DNA from: Fallopia convolvulus
Lineage: Eukaryota > Streptophyta > Magnoliopsida > Caryophyllales > Polygonaceae
Direction: 5' to 3'
DNA: 64,000 nucleotides
Assembly (NCBI GenBank): GCA_964016875.1
Contig: OZ024734.1
Location: forward strand, 56,127,496-56,191,495
Shown here: positions 56,684 through 64,000 of the stretch, one piece after another
Numbering within the stretch: position 1 is the stretch's first letter
How the letters are laid out: each line of letters begins with the position of its first letter
The notes under the pieces: model-generated
What the model was told of the DNA's origin: nothing
Database searches by the model: none
What the model saw: the letters and a program-made list of their open reading frames with translations, nothing else
Translations under genes and position numbers: made by a program

Positions 56684-58699
56684 TTCGTCTGCTTTTTATA
56701 TGACAGAATGGATGCATTTTTTAAGTATTTTTCATTCATAAGTTTGACCCATATGTTGTCCGATTCAGCCAAGAGTTTCCATAGTAATTTCATCTGCATT
56801 GCCTTGTTTACATGTTCAGCTTTCCCAATCCGCCATATAATTTTGGTTTACATATCTTATCCCATCCTATAAGAGGTTTATGGTGGATATCCTTATGATA
56901 GGCCAAATCCTACCGCGCAAGTGTATGGGATCGGTTGTAATACCAAGGTGTCGAACTCTGGGACTAAGTAGTATTATTCAAATCAGTAGACTAAGTCGTA
57001 AAAATAAGAAAAGATTGTTTTGTGATTTTAGCTTATGAAACGAACTTATGACAAATAAACAAGTAAATATGAGAGAAATCAATGGGAGAAAAGCTTCTAA
57101 GATCAAGGATCCCCACAACAATGCTTCAGTAGACTATAAAGGATGATTGTACAATCTTGATTATGACTTTATTTGAAGACAATTGTCTAATGTATCCACT
57201 AAATTCTTTGGAATGTTAATAGACGTATCTAGACTCAATTAAACATCCACTTTCGTGACTTGCAAATTAAAATCTAAACCTTTAAGCACTTAGAATTTAA
57301 GATTAAATTGAATCAACATCCGCTTTTGCGACTTGCTAACTCAACCCAACCTTAAGGTTTCTAGCACAATTGTTATTCCACAAAAGAATTCAAAATATTT
57401 TCATAATAGAGAAAACTCAGGTTCGGATCCTAGGATTCCAACAGGAAAAAGTACCTTTCAGTCTCAATTTCATGTCTTACTACTTATTAAAGTTTTCACC
57501 TTTCAGTCTCAAACTTTAATAAGTTCCCAAATAAATTAATTACTAGGGCATAAAGCTTGTAGGATTGAATCAAACAAAACTTCAAACAATAGATTGTGCA
57601 ATTTAATAGATTGGTCTACCTACACATCATTGGGTTCATCCCAATCTTAGAATTTAGGGTTTAGCTAGACATGGGGAAAGAAGAAATCAGTTCAATAATG
57701 AAAATCAACATACCGGATTGAAGAAATAAACAAACTTGATTAAAATCCAACAAATTCAAACTCAAATTCAACAAAAGTCTTCAATCTCCCACTAGATCTA
57801 TCCAAACTTGTCTATCAGGAAATAGAAATTGGTAAAAAAATTCCCACTCTCAATTTTGAAGACAAAAGAAGTATTTATACTAGGGATAGGGTGGAAGAGG
57901 CGGCCCAAAACCCGACCAAAAGGAGCGCATGAGCCACGACGCGCGTTGTGCGCCATAGCGCATGATCCTGTGAGGCGCACGACCTTGAACAAGGTGACGC
58001 ACGACCCTATCCTTCATGGTGCATGACCGTGCATTGTTAACGCACGACCTACAATTTTCTCTGAGGTTAGACGCACGATCGTGCGCCTAGGGCGCACGAT
58101 CCGAAGATTTGCAACACCGTCTGCACGACCGTGCTCCTTGGTGCACGACCTTGGCCTTGATCGTGTGGTTCCTTCTTTTTGGCTCTTCAATTGATCTTTT
58201 CCGGTCCCGATGCCTCCTAGACTGAAGTCTTGATTCCGCTATGTCTCCAAACACGTTCCAATGAAGCTCGAATTTCTCCAAATTTCCTGAAAAGCATATT
58301 GATACGCGTGTAGACATCTATAACGGAAACTAAACTAAAAGCACTAGAAAACATGACACTAATGCATGAAAATATACTAAACTAAGGTCCTAAATGCATG
58401 TCCTAAGATGCTCTAAAATGAAAGTTATCACCTTATTCCATAGAAAAGTCCTGTTAATTCGTCTGCTTTTTTTATGATAGAATGGGTGCATTTTTCAAGT
58501 ATTTTTCATTCATAAGTTTGACCCATATGTTGTCCGATTATGTCAAGAGTTTCCATAGTAATTTCATCTGCATTGCCTTGTTTACATGTTCAGCTTTCCT
58601 TATTCCCAGTCCACCATATAATTTTGGTTTACATATCTTATCCCATCCTATAAGGGCTTTATGGTGGATATCCTTATTCCATAGCAAAGTCCTGTTAAT
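56684..58699 (-). repeat. 240-bp tandem duplication within the L1 LINE, first copy split by an LTR
   Basis: Unit 1 is 56684-56895 plus 58431-58457 and unit 2 is 58458-58699; both begin TTCGTCTGCTTTTT and end TCCTGTTAAT. Removing the LTR insertion brings unit 1 together, so the duplication came first. Confidence 0.85.
56896..58430. mobile_element. Solo LTR or small LTR element with TGATA ends
   Basis: Starts TGATAGGCC and ends GTTATCA, flanked by CCTTA on both sides (56891-56895, 58431-58435). Length 1535 bp. No gag or pol. It contains a GC-rich patch with repeated GCACGACC/GCGCACGA motifs (57925-58160). Plant LTRs with a similar CGCGCAAGTGTA-type start are common; the family is not fixed. 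Confidence 0.75.
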
Positions 58700-59330
58700 T
58701 TCGTCTAGTTATGTGTGTACCTGGTTTGGTAACATGAAAATTTGCATTAGGTAGTTAGGCTTCATAGTTAGATTTGATCGGATTAGTACTACTCTTCCTT
58801 CCATGGATAAAGCATTGGCCTTCCACTTGGTTAATTGAGTTTTAGTTTTTCCAACAATTTCTTTAAAAGTATCTTTGTTTACTCTACCATTGATGATAGG
58901 AAATCCTAGATATTTATCGAGGTTTGTCATAGTTGTGATTCCAAGGATTTACTGAGCTCTATCTTTTTGTTGATTATCAACATGCTTTGATGTTTGAAAG
59001 GCTAATTTATGATAGTTAACTCGTTGTCTTGATATGACACAATATTCTTCTATTATCCTTTTTTTCAATTCACAAGATTTTTTGTTTGCTTTTGTAATGA
59101 TTATAGTGTCATTAGCAGATGCTAAGAATGGTACTTTAGTGCCAGAACGGGTTAGCGGGAATCCTATAGTGTTTTTGTTTTCGTTACTTACCGCTTGTAA
59201 CTTTCTTGCCAATACCTCATCACCCAAAATAAATAAGAATGGTGATAAAGGGTTGCCTTAGCGAAGGCCCCTTTCGGGCATAAATGGTTATGTTGGGTTG
59301 TTGTTGACTAGCACAAAGAATGAAACTGTT
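58700..59330 (-). pseudogene. L1 reverse transcriptase fragment
   Basis: Minus strand: GNPLSPFLFILGDEVLARKL, then FLASANDTIIITKANKKSCE (catalytic FADD changed to ASANDT) and NLDKYLGFPIINGRVNKDTF with GRVVLIRSNLTMKPNYLMQI, the L1 RT thumb. Frameshifts and stops are present, and the N-terminal half is gone. Confidence 0.85.
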
Positions 59331-59561
59331 TGAACACATTCTTTGAACCAATCAACAATTTTTTTTAATCAAACCAATCAACAATTGAAGTCATGTAATG
59401 GTATGAATGTGCAATTGAAGTCTTTGGTGATAGATATACATTGTACAAGACTACCTGCTAATTTCAAACCATGATCCCATCTACTAACACGGAATTTATA
59501 TTTTTTCCAACAATGTTTATATACTCAATGGCCAGTACAAAATATAACCTTAAACCAATCC

Positions 59562-59588
59562 CGTGCAACGCACGAGACCCTTTGCTAG
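59562..59588 (+). mobile_element. Helitron-like 3' terminus (weak)
   Basis: Hairpin CGTGC-AAC-GCACG (59562-59574), ten bases, then CTAG (59585-59588). The next base is C, not the expected T, so it is either decayed or chance. No 5' end found. Confidence 0.4.
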
Positions 59589-59747
59589 CAAGAATACTAT
59601 AAATTGTTACAAAATTTATTAAAATATAAAATTAACATTAATTTATTCAAAAATGCAACATAGTGCAAATTTTACAACATACTTGGGTTCTGCTTTATAA
59701 TGTATTAGGGTAGATGAGATCCAAGTTCATTCAACTGTATTTTTTTT

Positions 59748-60279
59748 GGAAAAATTATTCAAAATAATACCAACTTTTACCTATTAATTCAAAATAAGAC
59801 GAACTTTTAAATTGACTAAAAATAATATCAACTTTCATCGTACTAACTAAAAATAATACTAACTTTCATTGTATTAACTAAAAATAGTACAACGGTTTTT
59901 TTTGTGAAAATTTTGGAAAAAATGTAATTTGGCCATTGAAATATGTTGGTTGGTCATTAATAATACCAACTTTTGTTAATGCCAGAAGCTGAAATGATAA
60001 TTTATATAATGTAATTGATACTATTTATATACAAAATGGTAATTTATATGATGATAATGAGTAATAATCACCTCAAAATCTTAGCCATCAATATTTTTAA
60101 TATTTAGTCAACAAATTTCGATAGACAAGTCATATATTTTGCCAAAATTTCCACCGAAAATGTCTTTATACTATTTTTGGTTAATATAATGAAAGTTGGT
60201 ATTATTTTTAGTAAATTTAAAAGTTCGTATTATTTTGAGTTAATAGACAAAAGTTGATATTATTTTGATTAATTTTTCC
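59748..60279. mobile_element. Mutator-like MITE upstream of the TBL gene
   Basis: Inverted ends GGAAAAATTATTCAAAATAA (59748 on) and its near-complement ending at 60279, with about 110 bp of similarity rich in AATACCAACTTT motifs. Both flanks are ATTTTTTTT (59739-59747 and 60280-60288), a perfect 9-bp duplication, though of low complexity. 532 bp, no ORF. Confidence 0.75.
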
Positions 60280-60289
60280 ATTTTTTTTT

Positions 60290-61086
60290 TATGTAGCGGG
60301 CCGGTTACAAGCTTGTCCTTTTTTTTATTTGTTCAGGGGCCTGTCTGTAAACAGGCCCGAGTTCATTCAACTGATCTGTTTATTTGTTTTAGGAAAGTTC
60401 ATTCACATTCATCTGAGAATTCATCAAGACGACGGACTCGGGAGAAAGAATCCGATTCCGAAGTCCTCACTGCCGGCATATCTTCTCTGCCTCGTCAAAG
60501 TCTGCAAATTCGTCTCCAAAATTGATCGGTTTGAACATGTCTTTCTCAGTTGAATTTTGTTTTTAATGTTTTTTGTTCAACTGTGGCTCAATTGAGAAAT
60601 AAGATCCAAATTTTCATTGTTTCTGTGACGCTGGCTGATAACTCCCGGCCACTGGTGGTTTAATACCTGATTCTGTTGATCTGAGTGGCTGTAGATTTGG
60701 GGATTTCAGGTTTTCTTAGTTATACTGTCATTATTGGGCTGTTTCCAGATCCCCCTTGTTTCAGCTATCTAATTCGTCTGTGACATTTGCTAAAAAACTC
60801 TTTTCTTGGAGGATTTGATTCTAGTTTCTGTGTTCTTGATGTGTTTGTACAATTTTCCAATTAATTTGCAGGATTTGGTGTCAAAAGAGGGAACAAGGTC
60901 ATTCTGAAGCTGATTTGGGATATACTTGCTTCTTGTTCTGCTTGTTTTTGATGAAGTTGTGCTCCCTTAGAGTGTGGGTGAAGTGTTATACCTCTATATA
61001 GTCTACCGTTCTTGGAGTCGGGATGGCTTGCTTTGCTGAATCTAGTCCTGAAGGCAGTGGAACTTAGCACACGTTAGATCATCATT
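60290..61086 (+). promoter_or_regulatory. Upstream region and probable 5' UTR intron of the TBL gene
   Basis: A good acceptor TTAATTTGCAG (60861-60871) and a candidate donor near 60528 suggest a 5' UTR intron of about 340 nt before the ATG at 61087. No long ORF is supported here. Start of transcription not located. Confidence 0.45.
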
Positions 61087-64000
61087 ATGAATAAATGGAA
61101 AGAGAACTCAAGTGCATCTAACTACCCGAGGTCACTCTCTTCCATCATTGTCTCGGTGGGGCTTCTTGCGGTGTTCATAACTTTTGCTTCATGGGTCTTA
61201 TTATCTTACCCAATTGGTACAGTAGTTAGGAACTATTTCTACGGTGTCAATGGTATAGGAGATCTAAGTTCTTCAGATTCTTGGCAAAGTATAACACCAA
61301 GTGAAGTTAACATCACTGATAAGTCAAAGGATATCCTAGATTTACCACAGTTGAAAGACAGAGATGGTGTGGATGCAAACGTGGGTGCAAACCGGGAGGA
61401 CGGAAATAAGACAAGTGCCGAGGAAAAACCAAGTGAAGTTAGGAACGACGAGAAAACAACAACTCCAGGGATTCAGTGGCAAAATGCAACTTCAAGTGAA
61501 GCTAATAATAGAGAGAATGCAGCTGAACTGATTAATGTTAACATGGATGCAAACCAGGAGGACAGAAATAATGAAAAGGTCAAGGAAAAACCAAGTGAAG
61601 TTAGCAACAATGGGAACACGACTCAAGGAAAAACACAACTTAAAGATGCTGGATCTGTGGATTTGAACCAAGAGAACAAAGACAAACAAAGTGCTGATGA
61701 TGGCAAAATTGCTGTGGATGCAAACCAAGAGAACAAAGATAAACAAAGTGCTGATGATGGCAAAATTAATCAACCATCAACAGACAATAACCCAAATCCT
61801 TCACGTGAAGGAGGTCAGCTCTCTCTCTTTCTGAGTTTACTTTTCATGCGTCATGCGTGCTGTTTTTTTTTTACCCTTATCTGCATCAAATCATGAACTT
61901 ATCTTTACAACCAGGCATTCTTTATATTATAGAATGCTTCTCAGTTCTTGTTCTACAGACTATAGGCATTTTCCAGTTTGTTTATTCTTGATAGTTCGTT
62001 TAGTTTGTCACGATTTGGCCACAAGCTCAAATATTTCATGTTTGTAAATCTTTGTTCTGGATCTCATCTATGGAATTCTCTTTAGTTAGGACTTAGGATA
62101 CAAAAGGGAACGGAAGATAGTGTGTAATACACCTTATTTCCCTAATTATTTTCATTGAAGCTGGCTTATGCAAAGTTCATGTCACAGCCATTTGCTTTGG
62201 TCTATTAATTTGGCAAAAAATCAATTGATAATCCATATCTTGTCTGCTCTTGAAGCTATGTATCTTCATCATAATTGGAAGTGGCTCGAGTATTTCATGG
62301 TTGCATTAGTTTGCAAGTGATTGAGCCCTTCAAAATGATTTTTGGTTCTCTAAATTTGCAATGTATATGGGTCATGACTCATGACTGAATCTTTGATCTT
62401 TGTGGCAATCACTCAGTATCCCTTCTCAAGTATGTGCTTATTTTATATATGCTCTGGTTTCATGAATTAATAAATATCTTACATATTGCCACATTTTAGG
62501 TCTATTACTCTGCCTTCTCTATATATGTGTAGCATTTGTCATACAGGATATAATGAATCATCAACACTGTGCCAGTTGAGATTATAAAATTGTATGGGCC
62601 AAAATGCAATTATGATAATTTTTACAGTTTAAACATTAACCTCAAAAATGTCTATTGCTTTGCAAGAACCCTTACAGCTCATATTCTTGATGTGGTGGAT
62701 CATTTTTAGTTCATCTCATTGGAGTTTTTCACTAACATTAACTTTTTTATTCTCGTCTGTTGACAATAATCTAGAGTGTGATCTATTCCATGGAGAATGG
62801 TATTATGATGAATCTGGACCTCTATACACAAACAACTCATGCCCAATCATCACTCAAATGCAAAACTGTCAGGGAAATGGGAGGCCTGACAAGGGCTATG
62901 AAAGCTGGCGATGGAAGCCATCCCAGTGTGTACTCCCAAGGTTTGATCCCCATAAATTCTTGGAATTGATGAGTGGAAAAACACTGGCTTTTGTTGGCGA
63001 CTCTGTTGCTCGGAACCAGATGGAGTCCCTTCTTTGCATTCTTTGGCAGGTAAATAAATCATCTTCCTCCTTTAATACATCCATGGTATCAATATCACAA
63101 CCTCTATCTGCCAGTTTTCAACCAAAAAAAAAGAAAAAAGAAGAAAAAACTTATCTTGCAGTTTCAACAATGTTCATGTGTTTTATCACAAAATAAACAA
63201 TGTTCATGCGAGTGACTTCCTCTTGTGTGGGACTACAGGTCTACAATCTTAGTATGAATTATCTTGGGTAATCCAAATGCACCACTAATTAGCCTATAAT
63301 CAGTCTTTCTTGGAAATTTGCTACCTGGCATTGCAAAATTACACAGCCCTTAAATCAATCATTTTCTGAAATGTTTCTGGGTTTAATTCCTATTTCATCT
63401 TCTGAAGGTTGAGGCTCCAAAAAACCGAGTTAACCGCCATATGCAGCGCTGGTTCTTCAGATCGAAACAAGTCATGATTGTTCGGATTTGGTCATCTTGG
63501 CTCGTCCACCAAACCGGGAACGCCTTCAAAGACGTTCCCGAGGGCGTAGCCAAGGTCTTCCTCGACGTCCCAGACGAGACATTCATGGAACAAGCCCCGG
63601 AATTCGACGTGGTCGTCCTCTCCTCGGGCCACTGGTTTGCCAAACAGTCTATCTACATACAGAACAACGAGATCGTCGGGACCCAGCTGTGGGCCCCACC
63701 AAACGGCCAGCAATATCCGGTCAACAATGTGGAGGCGTTTGGAATCTCTGTCGAGACAGCCATGGCGGCGTTGGCTACGCTCCCGAACTACACGGGTATT
63801 ACCATTTTGAGGTCGTACTCGCCCGACCACTACGAGGGCGGGGCTTGGAACACGGGTGGGTCATGTACGGGTAAGGTGGAGCCCGCTCGGCTCGGGAATT
63901 TGTTTGAGAATGGGTTTACAAACATAATGCATGAGAAGCAGGTGACGGGGTTCGAACGGGGTAGGAAGAAGCAGATGAACAGGTCGAAGCTGAAGCTAAT
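61087..64000 (+). CDS. Trichome birefringence-like (DUF231) protein, YLS7/TBL17 type (3' truncated by window)
   Basis: Exons 61087-61813, 62775-63049 and 63408->64000 join in phase (531 codons so far). Residues about 19-42 form one hydrophobic anchor (IIVSVGLLAVFITFASWVLL), fitting a type II Golgi protein. Residues about 60-240 are a hydrophilic, Asn/Asp/Lys/Glu-rich stem with internal repeats. From residue 243 the TBL domain starts (ECDLFHGEWYYDESGPLYTN), with WRWKPSQCVLPRFDP and the catalytic GDS motif LAFVGDSVARNQ (Ser near 319), then WSSWLVHQTGNAF, SSGHWFAKQ and SPDHYEGGAWNTGGSCTGK. The C-terminal DxxH motif lies beyond the window. TBL proteins O-acetylate wall polysaccharides such as xylan; this clade's substrate is not settled. 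The stem is longer than I expect for YLS7. Confidence 0.9.

Larger units (their letters stand above)
55033..59340 (-). mobile_element. Decayed L1-type LINE, 5' truncated
   Basis: On the minus strand: reverse transcriptase (59330-58709), a zinc-finger/linker part (56000-55681) and a plant-type RNase H (55674-55055), in the order of plant L1 elements. It carries an internal tandem duplication and an LTR insertion (56896-58430). The Copia element 2 interrupts its 3' end; the tail may resume to the left and end in poly(A) near 46062. Many stops. Confidence 0.85.

Noticed and set aside
57925..58160. Possible CRISPR-like or satellite array of GCACGACC motifs
   Set aside because: Spacing is irregular and repeat units vary; this is plant nuclear DNA inside an LTR-type insertion.
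61492..61773. 93-codon minus-strand hydrophobic ORF
   Set aside because: Antisense of the Asn/Lys/Asp-rich stem of the TBL gene; AAC/GAT-type codons read as hydrophobic residues in reverse.

Overview
The window is nuclear DNA of a flowering plant, probably a eudicot. The evidence is plant-type protein genes with short AT-rich introns (an acid alpha-glucosidase, the RNA polymerase II largest subunit NRPB1, an MFAP1-type spliceosomal protein and a TBL/DUF231 wall-polysaccharide O-acetyltransferase-like gene), surrounded by plant-type transposons. I cannot name the species from the sequence.

Host genes. Four genes are supported. (1) The 3' part of a GH31 alpha-glucosidase lies at 1-2367 (+), cut by the window start. 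(2) NRPB1 lies at 10839-3354 (-) as 14 exons that I could join in phase into 1840 codons. It ends tail to tail with the glucosidase about 1 kb away. (3) An MFAP1-like gene lies at 37204-34735 (-), with two exons and 434 aa. (4) A TBL gene of the YLS7/TBL17 type starts at 61087 (+) and runs off the window end. They act in unrelated processes (sugar hydrolysis, transcription, splicing, cell wall) and do not form a pathway.

Transposon layers. Most of the rest is nested mobile DNA. 11330-12007 is a hAT-type MITE with a perfect 8-bp target duplication. 13075-20100 is a dead RTE-type LINE (-) with a 20-bp target duplication, interrupted by a 1.84-kb solo LTR and a 0.9-kb element with a 9-bp target duplication. 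A 142-bp copy of NRPB1 exon 2 sits just beyond it, followed by a decayed Ty3/Gypsy element (-). 26390-32720 is a long-TIR Mutator-like element split by a complete but nonsense-ridden Ty1/Copia element. 33076-34201 is an internally deleted PIF/Harbinger element. About 37.6-41.7 kb is a Helitron remnant with RPA-like and Pif1-like helicase pieces. 41693-44803 may be a second Helitron; inside it are a Mutator-like element carrying a pentatricopeptide-repeat (PPR) gene fragment and a second long-TIR element. 45197-45582 is a perfect solo LTR. 46159-55027 is a very young Copia element of Sirevirus type with near-identical 1058-bp LTRs and intact gag and pol frames. It lies in the 3' region of an L1 LINE (-) that extends to about 59.3 kb and has its own tandem duplication and another LTR insertion. 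A small long-TIR MITE (59748-60279) lies in the upstream region of the TBL gene.

Main points for follow-up: the exon-like 51-nt intron in the glucosidase, two GC-AG introns in NRPB1, the NRPB1 exon-2 copy, the PPR fragment captured in a Mutator-like element, and the young Copia element, which has a striking excess of the hexamer GGGAAC/GTTCCC and a pol frame opening directly after a splice-acceptor-like sequence. I found no tRNA or rRNA gene, no CRISPR array and no clearly novel multi-gene system.
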